This document shows, one piece after another, positions 27,142 to 35,994 of a stretch of DNA of 64,000 bases (position 1 is its first letter; each line of letters opens with the position of its first letter). This DNA comes from Verrucomicrobiota bacterium (GTDB taxonomy: Bacteria; Verrucomicrobiota; Verrucomicrobiia; Limisphaerales; J093). Both the position numbers and the translations under genes were made by a program. The stretch covers positions 47,625 to 111,624 of the forward strand of contig JAKLFY010000011.1 of the NCBI GenBank assembly GCA_022710935.1. The letters run 5' to 3'. Under the pieces are notes generated by a model. It did no database searches and was not told the DNA's origin. It saw nothing but the letters and a program-made list of their open reading frames with translations.

Positions 27142-27714
27142 ATGACGGTCATTGAGAAACCGATGCCGATCGCCGCTGGCCCTCAGATCTGGCCGCTTGG
27201 AGTCAAAGCGTATCACGCGCTGGGCGAATTGGGCCTCATCCCTGAGAAAACAGAACTCCTCTACGGTCAGATCTTCCGCAAGATGCCCAAGTCACCTTTC
27301 CACGTTTACCTCGTTCAGTTCCTGCTCGAACTCCTGCGAGCCGCCGTGCCTCAGGCTTTCATCGTCCGCACCGAGCAACCCATCACGTGCGCGGATTCCG
27401 AACCGGAACCAGACCTTTCGGTGGTGCATGGCAGGATCCCCGACTTCCGCGAAGCCCACCCCGCAACTGCCGAATTGGTGGTCGAGATTTGCGTAAGCAC
27501 CCATGAGTACGACCGCTCCAAACTCCGCGCCTACGCCGGGGCGGGCGTGAAGGAAGTCTGGCTGGTGCTAGGCCCGGAAAATCAGATCGAAGTCCACCGC
27601 CAGCCGCAGGGTGAGCGATACGCCGAGAGTTGTGTCCATGGACCTGGTGGAACCGTAACCAGCGCGATGGTTCCGAGCTTCACTGTGGATTTGGCCCGCC
27701 TCTTTGCCGCCTGA
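27142..27714 (+). CDS. Uma2-family (DUF820) putative endonuclease-like protein
   Basis: A 190-residue cytoplasmic protein of the DUF820/Uma2 group, which has a PD-(D/E)XK-type restriction fold. Visible motifs are ELLYGQIFRKMP near the N-terminus, then ADSEPEPDLSVV (acidic PD motif) and ATAELVVEICVSTHEYDRSK (E-x-C-x-S variant of the ExK region), and YAGAGVKEVWLV. These proteins are abundant in cyanobacteria, planctomycetes and verrucomicrobia, often in many copies, and their biological role is not settled. It ends 15 bases before the glycosidase gene but is probably independent of that pathway. Confidence 0.88.
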   Translation: MTVIEKPMPIAAGPQIWPLGVKAYHALGELGLIPEKTELLYGQIFRKMPKSPFHVYLVQFLLELLRAAVPQAFIVRTEQPITCADSEPEPDLSVVHGRIPDFREAHPATAELVVEICVSTHEYDRSKLRAYAGAGVKEVWLVLGPENQIEVHRQPQGERYAESCVHGPGGTVTSAMVPSFTVDLARLFAA

Positions 27715-27729
27715 TAGCACCCTGTCCCC

Positions 27730-29115
27730 ATGAACCGCCGGCGCTTCCTCCAAACCAGTTCCGGGGTGGGAATCGGAGTGTTGCTGGCGAGTGCCCGCGT
27801 CGGCATCGGATCGAGCGCCGCGGAATCGTCCGGCGGCGCACTTGAATCGCTGTTCGAGTCGGATGACCCCAGGCTTGTCCGGCTGGCGGCCGACGTGATG
27901 CGCAACTGCGTGTTGGCCAAGATCAAACCGCCCGAGGGAACGGCGAAGCGGCGGTGGCTGCAGGCCGGCACGGGGGATGCCTTCTATGGCCAGTGGATTT
28001 GGGACACCATGTTCGTGGTGGACCTGTTGGCGATCCTGCCGGAACACAAGGAAACCATCCGCGACGTTTTTCAGAACTACTGGGACTTCCAGGAGCGGTG
28101 GAACGTCCGCTTCCCGAGCTACGCGCATGACATGGTGGCATGCATGATCGAGCCGCGCGGCAACGTTAAGCCCTGGTATGAGTACCCGGCTTATTCACAG
28201 ATTCCCATCCTCGGGTGGGGTCTCGAGCGCGTTTACCAACGCAACGGAGACATAGACCTCTTGCGACAATGCCTCGCACCCATCGAGAAGTTCCACGAAT
28301 GGTATTGGCGTGAGCGGGATGTGACCGATGCCGGTTTGATCGCCGTGGGAGCTTACAGCGACGATGTCCAGCACGGCCGATACGAGACATTTGATAACGA
28401 GTGTTGCCTGGACGACCTGAAACTTACAGCACACCCCAGGCGGCGGGATTCGGCGCCGTGGCCTTGGGCAGGCGAGGGTCGCTGGTATGGCGACATCTGC
28501 GTGCCGGGGAACACGGGGTATTTGATCCAGGCGGAACGGAGCCTGGTGCGCCTGGCCATGATCCTGGGTAACACCGAGATGGCGAAGCGCCGGCAGAAAC
28601 GCATCGACAGATGTGTGGCTGCCGTCCGGGAGCACATGTGGGACGCGGAGAGCGGAGTGTTTCTGGCGGTGAAGCGGGACACACTCGAGAAGATCCGGAT
28701 TGGGACCATCGGCGGTTGGATGCCGTTGATCGCCGAGATTCCCACCCGGTCCATGACCGGGCGCATGGCCGAGGCGATTCAAACCGACCACTGGCAGACG
28801 CCTCTGCCCATTCCCACGGTGGATCGTCATGACAAGCGTTGGGTGGCTGCCAGCTATTGGCGCGGGGATGTGTGGCCGGTGCCCAACTACCAGGTGGCGG
28901 CCGCCTTCGCCAGGGAGGGTTACCGTGGCATTGCAGCAGACATCGCGGACAAGACGGTGGCCAACGCTCTCGTCAATGGCGTCAACGAGCATTACGACTC
29001 GGTGACCGGCAAACCTCTGGGCGTGGGTAATCTGGGTATGTCCTGCGCCATCGTGACCATGATGCTCGACCAATTGACCAGCAAATACCACTTGAAGGTG
29101 AGAGGGGCCGCCTGA
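27730..29115 (+). CDS. Tat-exported GH63/MGH1-like (trehalase-fold) glycosidase
   Basis: A 461-residue protein with a twin-arginine-like leader (MNRRRFLQTSSGVGIGVLLA). The mature part fits an (alpha/alpha)6 glycosidase of the MGH1/GH63 type. Its motifs are GQWIWDTMFVVDLLA near the N-terminus, YSQIPILGWGLERVYQRNGD, AGLIAVGAYSDDVQ, and YWRGDVWPVPNYQV. The WIWD and WRGDVWP motifs place the likely acid/base carboxylates. It would hydrolyse an alpha-glycosidic bond in the periplasm or outside. It leads a plus-strand series with a small secreted protein, an oxidoreductase and a 3-keto-glycoside hydrolase family protein, suggesting a joint glycoside-degrading pathway. The exact substrate is unknown. 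Confidence 0.82.
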   Translation: MNRRRFLQTSSGVGIGVLLASARVGIGSSAAESSGGALESLFESDDPRLVRLAADVMRNCVLAKIKPPEGTAKRRWLQAGTGDAFYGQWIWDTMFVVDLLAILPEHKETIRDVFQNYWDFQERWNVRFPSYAHDMVACMIEPRGNVKPWYEYPAYSQIPILGWGLERVYQRNGDIDLLRQCLAPIEKFHEWYWRERDVTDAGLIAVGAYSDDVQHGRYETFDNECCLDDLKLTAHPRRRDSAPWPWAGEGRWYGDICVPGNTGYLIQAERSLVRLAMILGNTEMAKRRQKRIDRCVAAVREHMWDAESGVFLAVKRDTLEKIRIGTIGGWMPLIAEIPTRSMTGRMAEAIQTDHWQTPLPIPTVDRHDKRWVAASYWRGDVWPVPNYQVAAAFAREGYRGIAADIADKTVANALVNGVNEHYDSVTGKPLGVGNLGMSCAIVTMMLDQLTSKYHLKVRGAA

Positions 29116-29150
29116 GGCATGCCATGCAAGAACTTCAAGAATCCCATCCG

Positions 29151-29501
29151 ATGAAGACCGTGGCAGTCCTGTTTGCAGTCGTAGGGGGCCTGTTCACATT
29201 CCTGGTGGATGGTGAGGCGGAGCCGTTGGCGGGTGCCCAGGCGCCCGAACACGACACGACACGGCGCGGCGGGTGCCAATATGGCGGGTGCCGGTTCGCC
29301 GAGAAGCTGGGCGTCGCGTTTGGACTCGATAGCGACATCGTGCCGGACGAGCCGTTCACTGAGCCCTGGCCGGATTTGGACGAGACCGGTAAACCTCGTT
29401 TCGAGGTCTGGTTGAGCATTGCCAACCGGTGCAGGCTAGCGCATCCTGCCGCCGTGACACCCGAACTCGATCTCTGTGCCGTGTGCTGGACCGCAATGTG
29501 A
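29151..29501 (+). CDS. Small Cys-containing exported protein, unknown
   Basis: A 116-residue protein starting at an ATG that gives a signal peptide (MKTVAVLFAVVGGLFTFLVDG). The mature part has GGCQYGGC and DLCAVCW, a Cys pattern that might bind a metal or form disulfides. A Pro/Asp-rich centre (DEPFTEPWPDLDETGKP) lies between. I know no family. It sits between the glycosidase and the oxidoreductase genes in the same direction, with short gaps (35 and 19 bases). The C-terminal codons contain a GCAGGCTAGCGC stretch reminiscent of repeat family X, so the 3' end may be secondary. Confidence 0.5.
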   Translation: MKTVAVLFAVVGGLFTFLVDGEAEPLAGAQAPEHDTTRRGGCQYGGCRFAEKLGVAFGLDSDIVPDEPFTEPWPDLDETGKPRFEVWLSIANRCRLAHPAAVTPELDLCAVCWTAM

Positions 29502-29520
29502 CCACTCCAATCTCTCCATT

Positions 29521-30873
29521 ATGAACCGACGCCAATTCCTGGCCCGCTCCTCCGCGGGTGTGTTGCTCTTTGACCTGTTTCCCCGCTCGATCGCGCGGGG
29601 CGCGGGAGCGCCCTCCGCCAACGACAAGCTGAACCTGGCCGGCATCGGCATCGGCAGCCAGGGGGGCGGCGACATCGATGCGATGGCGGCGGAGGGGCAG
29701 AACATTGTTGCCCTGTGCGACGTGGACGATGACTACGCGGCCAAGAAGTTCGCCCAATACCCGAATGCGAAACGTTTCAAGGATTTCCGGGTGATGTTCG
29801 ACCAGATGGGCAAGGGCATCGACGGCGTGGTTATCGGCACGCCGGACCACACCCACGCGGTCATCGCCATGGCGGCGATGAAGCGTCAGAAGCACGTATA
29901 CTGCGAGAAGCCGCTGGCGCATTCCTACGGCGAGGTGCGCGCTCTGATGGCCGCGGCCAAGGAACATCAAGTCGTCACGCAACTGGGCAACCAGGGCCAC
30001 TCGAGTGGGAGCATCCGCCAGTTGTGCGAGTGGGTCTGGGCCGGCGCTGTCGGCAAGGTCCACACCGTGCACGCCGCCTGCGATGCGTTCAAGGAGGTCT
30101 ACAGCCAGAAACGGAACCTGGACAAGTTGCAGCAGGCTTACGATGTGCCTCAGAGCCTCGATTACGACCTGTGGCTTGGCCCGGTCCAGTTTCGGCCCTA
30201 CACTCCCTTCTGGGTGCACTGGAACTGGCGCGGTTGGATGCCGTTTGGGACCGGCACCATCGGCGATTGGTTCTGCCACGTGATCGACCCCTCATTTTGG
30301 GCGCTCGACCTGGGAGAGCCCTCGAGCGTTCAAGCCGAGGTCACCGACTACGATCCGGCCAAGCACGGCCTCACTTACCCGCCGGCGACCAGGATCACCT
30401 TCGAGTTCCCCGCCCGGCAGGACCGCGGCCCGGTCAAATTGGTTTGGCATGATGGGGATAACCGCATCCCGCAGCCCGCCGGCTTCGACAAGGATGACAA
30501 GGTCCCCGGCACCGGGGCGATTCTCTTTGGCGACAAAGGGATGATTGTCCACGGTTCGCATGGTGCGGGCGGCTGCTCTCTCGCCCCGGAGACGCTCATG
30601 GATCAGTACTCGGGCAAGAACGCCCCGGCGCAGAAAATCCCGCGAGTCAAGAATCACGCGTGGGACTGGCTCGAGGCCATCCGCACGGGCCGGCAGGCCG
30701 GTTCGGATTTCGGTTACGGGGGTCCGCTGACCCAGGCGGCCTTGCTGGGCGCCATCGCCATCCGTTTCCCCGGCCAGGTGCTCGAGTGGGACGCCACAGC
30801 CGGGAGATTCACCAACTGTGGAGAAGCCAACTCCTATCTCATGCCCGCAGTCCGGCCAGGTTGGGAATTGTAA
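29521..30873 (+). CDS. Tat-exported Gfo/Idh/MocA-family oxidoreductase
   Basis: A 450-residue NAD(P)-dependent sugar oxidoreductase. The leader MNRRQFLARSSAGVLLFDLF has the twin-arginine pattern, and export with bound cofactor is typical of this group. The Rossmann domain begins LNLAGIGIGSQGGGD. The catalytic motif is CEKPLAHS. The C-terminal alpha/beta domain has WLGPVQFRPYTPFWVHWNWRG and GDWFCHVIDP, where the His after CxV may bind substrate. The family oxidises or interconverts sugars, including C3-OH oxidation to 3-keto-glycosides. It is followed 15 bases later by a DUF1080 protein, the family of 3-keto-disaccharide hydrolases, which supports that reaction. Start chosen at the ATG preceding the Tat motif. 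Confidence 0.92.
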   Translation: MNRRQFLARSSAGVLLFDLFPRSIARGAGAPSANDKLNLAGIGIGSQGGGDIDAMAAEGQNIVALCDVDDDYAAKKFAQYPNAKRFKDFRVMFDQMGKGIDGVVIGTPDHTHAVIAMAAMKRQKHVYCEKPLAHSYGEVRALMAAAKEHQVVTQLGNQGHSSGSIRQLCEWVWAGAVGKVHTVHAACDAFKEVYSQKRNLDKLQQAYDVPQSLDYDLWLGPVQFRPYTPFWVHWNWRGWMPFGTGTIGDWFCHVIDPSFWALDLGEPSSVQAEVTDYDPAKHGLTYPPATRITFEFPARQDRGPVKLVWHDGDNRIPQPAGFDKDDKVPGTGAILFGDKGMIVHGSHGAGGCSLAPETLMDQYSGKNAPAQKIPRVKNHAWDWLEAIRTGRQAGSDFGYGGPLTQAALLGAIAIRFPGQVLEWDATAGRFTNCGEANSYLMPAVRPGWEL

Positions 30874-30888
30874 GTAACCTCGATTCTG

Positions 30889-31644
30889 ATGAAACCCGCC
30901 ACAAACCTCATCTCCCGTGCCGGCCTGGTGCTGGCAGCATCGCTCCTGTTTCCATTGGCAGCCGCTGAACCGAAGCCGGAGCAGGAACCGCCGATCGTCG
31001 ATCCCGGCCCGGTCGGCAGCCCTCCCTCGGATGCCGTCCGGTTGTTTGACGGCAGGGACCTGTCCCAGTTTCGCGGCGAGCGGGGCGCCGAGCCGCAATG
31101 GAAGGTGCTGGACGGCGCGATCGAGGTCACGCCCAGCGGCGGGATCTTCTCGAAAGAAGAGTTCGGCGATTGCCAGTTGCATGTGGAATGGGCATCGCCC
31201 GCCGTCTCGAAGGGGGAGGGGCAAGGTCGCGGCAACAGCGGTGTCTACCTGATGGGCCGTTACGAGATCCAGGTGTTGGACAGTTGGAACAACAAGACCT
31301 ATCCGAACGGCCAATGCGGCGCGTTCTACGGCCACCACCCACCGTTGGTGAATGCCTGCCGACCTCCCGGGCAATGGCAGTCTTACGACATCATCTTTCA
31401 TCGGCCGAGAAAGCTGGCGGATGGCACGGTCCAGCCCGGGTCATTCACCGTCCTGCATAACGGTGTGCTCATCCAGGACCATGTCCCGGTCGGCATCGAA
31501 TCCACCACGGCCGCGCCGTTGCAGGGCCTGGTGGACAAGGGGCCCCTGTTCCTCCAGGATCATAGCAATCCGGTGCGCTATCGAAATGTCTGGATCCGCC
31601 GCTTGGAATCGGCCGCCGTCTCTCACTCGCGCCTGAACCGGTAG
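30889..31644 (+). CDS. DUF1080 putative 3-keto-glycoside hydrolase
   Basis: A 251-residue exported protein with a signal peptide (RAGLVLAASLLFPLAAA) and one DUF1080 domain. The domain is a concanavalin-like sandwich with VRLFDGRDLSQFRG, then QLHVEWASPAV, GNSGVYLMGRYEIQVLD, and GPLFLQDHSNPVRYRNVWIR. Characterised members cleave 3-keto-glycosides (3-keto-glucosides/disaccharides) formed by Gfo/Idh/MocA enzymes. The adjacency to such an oxidoreductase strengthens the assignment. Its last 22 bases overlap the 3' end of the convergent FG-GAP gene, so the two mRNAs share complementary ends. Confidence 0.9.
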   Translation: MKPATNLISRAGLVLAASLLFPLAAAEPKPEQEPPIVDPGPVGSPPSDAVRLFDGRDLSQFRGERGAEPQWKVLDGAIEVTPSGGIFSKEEFGDCQLHVEWASPAVSKGEGQGRGNSGVYLMGRYEIQVLDSWNNKTYPNGQCGAFYGHHPPLVNACRPPGQWQSYDIIFHRPRKLADGTVQPGSFTVLHNGVLIQDHVPVGIESTTAAPLQGLVDKGPLFLQDHSNPVRYRNVWIRRLESAAVSHSRLNR

Positions 31645-34600
31645 AAGCCCACGTCCTCTTCGAGTTGATTGATCGTCAACGTCGAGGTGCCAGCGGGCAG
31701 GTTGTGCGTGCCGTGCAAGGCCCACAGATCCAGATCGCGTGAGGTTTCGAGGGCGAAGCGTCCGGCGGCGGCGCTGAACACGGTCAGCACGATTGAACCC
31801 GGCGGTTCCCAACGGACACCGATGAACTCCGGAGCGGCGATGCCGCCGAGCGTGAAGCTCTGCTCATCGGCGAACGGGCCGCCGGCGAAAGAATGATCTA
31901 TCGCCTGGACGCTCCAGTAGTAGGTGCCGGGGCCCAGTCCGCGCAGGGTCCAGCGTCCGCTCTGCCAGGCGTTGCCCGGGGCCACGATGTGCCGCCAGCC
32001 AGTCTTCGGATCGGCGAGGGGGCTCATGATGTCCACACCGCCCGGCGTGGTCCCGACGCGCAGGTTGTAGGTCAGGCCATCCGCCTGATCGACATCGGTC
32101 GCCGATGCCCACGTGAAGGTGACCGCCTGGTCACTGATCGAAGTCGCGAGGTCCGACGGCGCGCCGGGAGGCGTGTTGGCTCGCAGGCTGTTGTTGCGGA
32201 AGAGCGTGCTGAGTGACGCGAGGTCGAGATCGCTGTCGCCGTCAAAATCACCGAAAGCGATGGCGTCCGCCAAACCCCAGGCCGGCGCCCCCTCGGGCGG
32301 ACTGATATCCGTGAAACGCCCGCCGCCTTCGTTGAGGTAGAGCTTGAACACGTGCATGAACGTCATGCGCACGTCCATCCCTATATAAGCGAGGTCCAGG
32401 TCGCCGTCGTTGTCGAAGTCCAGCCACCAGACGCGGCCCGCGGTCACCGCGCCAAGGCGGGCGAGTTCGGTGAAGACCTTATCGCTCTCTTGACGAAACA
32501 CGGTGACGATGTTCGTGGGCCGGTTGCCAATCATGCCCGCGCCGCCCAGGGCGAGGTCCAAGCGCCCGTCGTTGTCGCAATCGCCCCAGGCCACGAGGCC
32601 GCTGCAAAGCTGGGGGAGTACGACGCCGGCGTCGGTGAAGGCACCAGTGCCGTCATTGCGCAGGAGGCGGGTGAAGGCGCCGGTTGTCGCTCGATTCGTG
32701 CTGCCGAGCACGCAGACGTCGAGGTCGCCATCAGCGTCGTAATCCGCCCACGCCATCGAGGCGAGCGACAGGTGCGGCAAGACATCGGCGACGCCGGTGA
32801 ACAGCAGCGCGCCGTCGTTGCGCCACACTTGGGTGGCAAACGCCGACGCGGGCTGGAGGTTCGTCAAGCCGCACGCCACCAAGTCCGGATCACCGTCACT
32901 GTCGTAGTCAGCCCAGGCGAAGGATGCACCGGTGAATCCGGGCATCAAAGGCGTGGGCAATCCCAGGAAGGTCCACGGCAACGCGGGCGTGGTCGAGAGA
33001 GGTCGGTTCGTATAGACCTGAGTCGTCCTCTGGCTGGACCGAGTGCCGGTCACCGCGAAGTCTACCCAACCATCAGCATTGGCGTCAGCCAGGCACATGG
33101 GGCCAGTGATTTGATTGTAGGACCCCGCCGCGTAAACGAGGTTCGTCCCTTTCCGGTTCACCAGCCAAATCATGCTCCCCAGCACGTCCAGCCAGCCGTC
33201 ACGATCCACATCCGCCCATGCCAAATCCTCGCCCGGGTCGCGCGCCAACTGGAACAGCACGGTGAAATCCTCGACGCGGAACTCGACCTGCCGGCTGGTC
33301 TGCCCGCCGTGTTGGTCCCGGACGGTCAGCACCACCGGTACGATCCCCCGTTCGCCGGGTGTGGGACTCAGCGTCACGGTCCGGTTGGTTCCGCTTCCAC
33401 CCAACACGATACCGGACGGGGCGAGGAGGTTGGTGTTGTGATACGACATCGGCGCGGCCCTGGCCGTGAATTCGAGCAAATCGGCCGGCGTTTCCAGGTC
33501 TGACACGAACACCGTCAGCGGCGCGGACGGGACGTTCGGAAACGTGATCACCCGCGTCGTTGTCGGGCTGAGCAACGGGGCGGTGTTCTCGATCGTGAAA
33601 GTCGCGTCCGGACTCGACACCAGGCTGGCGGCGTTTTCCGCCACGAGGCGGAAGTGGTAGGTGACCGCCGTCTCGAGGTTCGCCAGCTCATTCGTTACGC
33701 CGACCGGAAGTGCCCCTTCACCGACGGCCTGGGGCGCCGTCGCGACGCCATAGCTGGTGTCCAGCCCGTACTCGAACCAGGCCAAGGTGAGCGCGCCGTT
33801 GGGAATCACCACGCCGCTGAGGGTCGCATGCTGGTAACGCACGTCCGTGGCAGTGACGTCTTTCACTCGCGGCGGTCCCGGCGGGATGGTGAACTGTGCC
33901 TCGGCAGCGAAGGGCGACGCCGCGTAGCCCAGATCGACTGCCTGCACGCTCCAGTGGTAGACGCCCGCCAGGAGGTTTGTGAGAACAAAGCGCGGGATCG
34001 TGCCGGCGTTTCCACGCTGCGGCACCAGCAAGCGGCCGGTCGCCACATCCGCATTCGGCGTCACGAGGTCCACCCCGCCGGCACTGCGCCCGGCCCGCAC
34101 GTTGTAGGTCAGGCCGCCCGACTGGTTCGGGTCGGTGGCGGGCGTCCATGCGAATTCGACCGAGCCGTTCGGACCGACGGTGGCCTGCAGCGCACCCGGC
34201 ACGGTCGGTGGCGGGTTGCGGCTCTGGGTCTCGTTGCGGAATAGGCGCAGACTCGGCACGCCATTCGTAAACCCGGTCAGGGCGAAATCCAGGTCGCCGT
34301 CACTGTCATAATCCGCCCAGGCGAGCGCGCCGAAGCCGGCCCCGCGGAAGGGCAGGTCGGTGGCGGTGAACTCGGGGGTGGGCCCGGTGCTCGCGTTATG
34401 GTGCAGTCGAAGGAATCCGACAGCACCCTCGGCTTCGTCCGTCGTGCTCAGATCGAGATGGCCGTCGTTGTCGAAATCGGCCCAGGCAATGGCCAAGCCG
34501 CCCGCGCCGGGAAGATCGAGCAGCACTTGCTGGGCGTCGTCGTGGCGGACCAGCTTGAGGAGGCGCTGGGGAGACGGATACGACTCACCGGTGAACGCGG

Positions 34601-35393
34601 CATCGAGGTCACCGTCATTCTCGTAGTCGCCCCAGTCCATGAAGTACGGCCAGCCCGAACCGGAGAACTCGCCTTCGGTTGCCGCGAATCCGAGTCCAGC
34701 TTGATTGCGCAGGAAGCCCAGCTTCATCTGGTCGCCGGTCGCCGTCGAGTGCATGTAGGGGTAAACGATGTCGGGCCAGCCGTCGTGGTCCCAGTCGTCC
34801 ACCAGCGGCGGACGGGCGTTGTGCGGCAGCGCCAGTTCCCAGCGCAAGGCCCAGGGCTTTCCCGGTTCATTCACGTAGAGACGGAGGCGGCGCAAATCGA
34901 GGTCGCTTGATTGAGGCTCGTCGAAGGCGGCCCCGGCCAGCAGCAGGTCCAAATCACCGTCCCGATCAAAGTCCGCCCAGAAAGGCAGGCCGAACATGGT
35001 GATCTCGGCCCCCTCAGCGGTGAAGCCCCCCGGGCCGTCGTTCCGGAGGAGGCGAAACAGGCCGCCGGCGGCGAAGTCGAGGTCACCGTCCCGGTCGTAG
35101 TCGCCCCACGCCGTTGCGCCGGTCACGCCGGTCACCACGGTGAAAAGCCCCCACCTCAGCACACCCGCGTCGTTGCGGAGCAGGTGGAGTTCGTGGCCGG
35201 TGGCAGTGTACCCGCCCACCAGGAGGTCGAGGTCGCCGTCTCCGTCATAGTCGCCCCAGGAGAGGGACGCGCTCCTGAAACCGGCGACTTCGAGGGGCAC
35301 TTCGACAAAGGTGGGAGTGTCCGCGACGCCGCGCGGCGACACCAGGCACGACCACAGGAATGTCCCGAAAAACAACCAATGGTTGGTAGGCAT
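31623..35393 (-). CDS. Giant secreted FG-GAP/VCBS beta-propeller protein
   Basis: A 1256-residue exported protein. After a signal peptide (MPTNHWLFFGTFLWSCLVSP) it contains many repeats of the form WGDYDGDGDLDLLVGG, WADFDRDGDLDLLLAG and WADYDSDGDLDFALTG, the Ca-binding FG-GAP/VCBS blade. They come in two blocks (about residues 25-380 and 750-1110). Between the blocks are fibronectin- and cadherin-like modules (DPNQSGGLTYNVRAG, PRVKDVTATDVRYQHATLSG). The end has another fibronectin-like unit and a terminal module LETSRDLDLWALHGT shared with other secreted proteins here. Likely extracellular, adhesive or scaffold-like. The start was moved from an upstream in-frame ATG to 35393, where the signal begins. 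The upstream 135 bases include repeat X. Confidence 0.88.
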   Translation of the reverse strand: MPTNHWLFFGTFLWSCLVSPRGVADTPTFVEVPLEVAGFRSASLSWGDYDGDGDLDLLVGGYTATGHELHLLRNDAGVLRWGLFTVVTGVTGATAWGDYDRDGDLDFAAGGLFRLLRNDGPGGFTAEGAEITMFGLPFWADFDRDGDLDLLLAGAAFDEPQSSDLDLRRLRLYVNEPGKPWALRWELALPHNARPPLVDDWDHDGWPDIVYPYMHSTATGDQMKLGFLRNQAGLGFAATEGEFSGSGWPYFMDWGDYENDGDLDAAFTGESYPSPQRLLKLVRHDDAQQVLLDLPGAGGLAIAWADFDNDGHLDLSTTDEAEGAVGFLRLHHNASTGPTPEFTATDLPFRGAGFGALAWADYDSDGDLDFALTGFTNGVPSLRLFRNETQSRNPPPTVPGALQATVGPNGSVEFAWTPATDPNQSGGLTYNVRAGRSAGGVDLVTPNADVATGRLLVPQRGNAGTIPRFVLTNLLAGVYHWSVQAVDLGYAASPFAAEAQFTIPPGPPRVKDVTATDVRYQHATLSGVVIPNGALTLAWFEYGLDTSYGVATAPQAVGEGALPVGVTNELANLETAVTYHFRLVAENAASLVSSPDATFTIENTAPLLSPTTTRVITFPNVPSAPLTVFVSDLETPADLLEFTARAAPMSYHNTNLLAPSGIVLGGSGTNRTVTLSPTPGERGIVPVVLTVRDQHGGQTSRQVEFRVEDFTVLFQLARDPGEDLAWADVDRDGWLDVLGSMIWLVNRKGTNLVYAAGSYNQITGPMCLADANADGWVDFAVTGTRSSQRTTQVYTNRPLSTTPALPWTFLGLPTPLMPGFTGASFAWADYDSDGDPDLVACGLTNLQPASAFATQVWRNDGALLFTGVADVLPHLSLASMAWADYDADGDLDVCVLGSTNRATTGAFTRLLRNDGTGAFTDAGVVLPQLCSGLVAWGDCDNDGRLDLALGGAGMIGNRPTNIVTVFRQESDKVFTELARLGAVTAGRVWWLDFDNDGDLDLAYIGMDVRMTFMHVFKLYLNEGGGRFTDISPPEGAPAWGLADAIAFGDFDGDSDLDLASLSTLFRNNSLRANTPPGAPSDLATSISDQAVTFTWASATDVDQADGLTYNLRVGTTPGGVDIMSPLADPKTGWRHIVAPGNAWQSGRWTLRGLGPGTYYWSVQAIDHSFAGGPFADEQSFTLGGIAAPEFIGVRWEPPGSIVLTVFSAAAGRFALETSRDLDLWALHGTHNLPAGTSTLTINQLEEDVGFYRFRRE

Positions 35394-35500
35394 ATGGCGA
35401 TTCGACGTGGACAGAGTGTGCCCGGACAGGATGGGCCGTTCAAGGCAAGACGAGGCAGATTTGGGCTCCGGGCGAATGAGCGGCCGGCCTTTGGGGACTC

Positions 35501-35530
35501 GCCTGCATTTCTCCCCACTTTTTGCCACCT
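35501..35530 (+). repeat. Partial copy of repeat family X
   Basis: The segment begins GCCTGCATTTCTCCCCACTT and ends TTTTGCCACCT, matching about 27 bases of the X copies at 15990 and 60729 (read in their minus orientation). It lies upstream of the FG-GAP gene start. Confidence 0.6.
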
Positions 35531-35994
35531 CGGGTGATGTCGCATCCGGATGGTCTCGAAACCGAACCTTCTCGACATCAAGCTCTCCAATCGATCTCCA
35601 ACATCAACCATGAGAGCGATTGCAGTCGTTGCTGCGGCACGGGCGAGACGCCGCCAGCCGGCGACTGCCCGCCATGCCAGCCCAAGAGCGCCCATGCCGA
35701 CAGCCGGCACGACTGGTCCAACCAACTGCAACTCTGGACGCTCGAGCCGGTGGACCTGCGCGCAGTCCAGATTCCCGAATGTCATTAAGAGTGTCTGCCT
35801 GCCCCTGTGTGAAACGCATAGCCCAAGCGTGTTCAAACAATTTGGCCGCGACATCGCCAACGCCGTCAGGAGGGAATTGTGAACGATGCATCGAAGGGCC
35901 CGTCGCGATGAGCTTCCTGCGCTTCCAATCACCGGGACTGTTCGGCCTGCTCCGCCGCCATGCGTCCGCCGCGCCGCCTCGACCACGATCGCGC
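35531..35994. other. Gap without an identifiable gene
   Basis: 464 bases between the divergent FG-GAP gene and the broken glycosidase. A plus-strand frame contains a Cys-rich stretch (CSRCCGTGETPPAGDCPPC) that could be a zinc-ribbon remnant. It has no start context or continuation, so I do not call it a gene. Confidence 0.4.

Noticed and set aside
35590..35790. Cys-rich CSRCCGTGETPPAGDCPPC as a zinc-ribbon gene
   Set aside because: The open frame has no credible start and ends soon after; it is not enough to call a gene.
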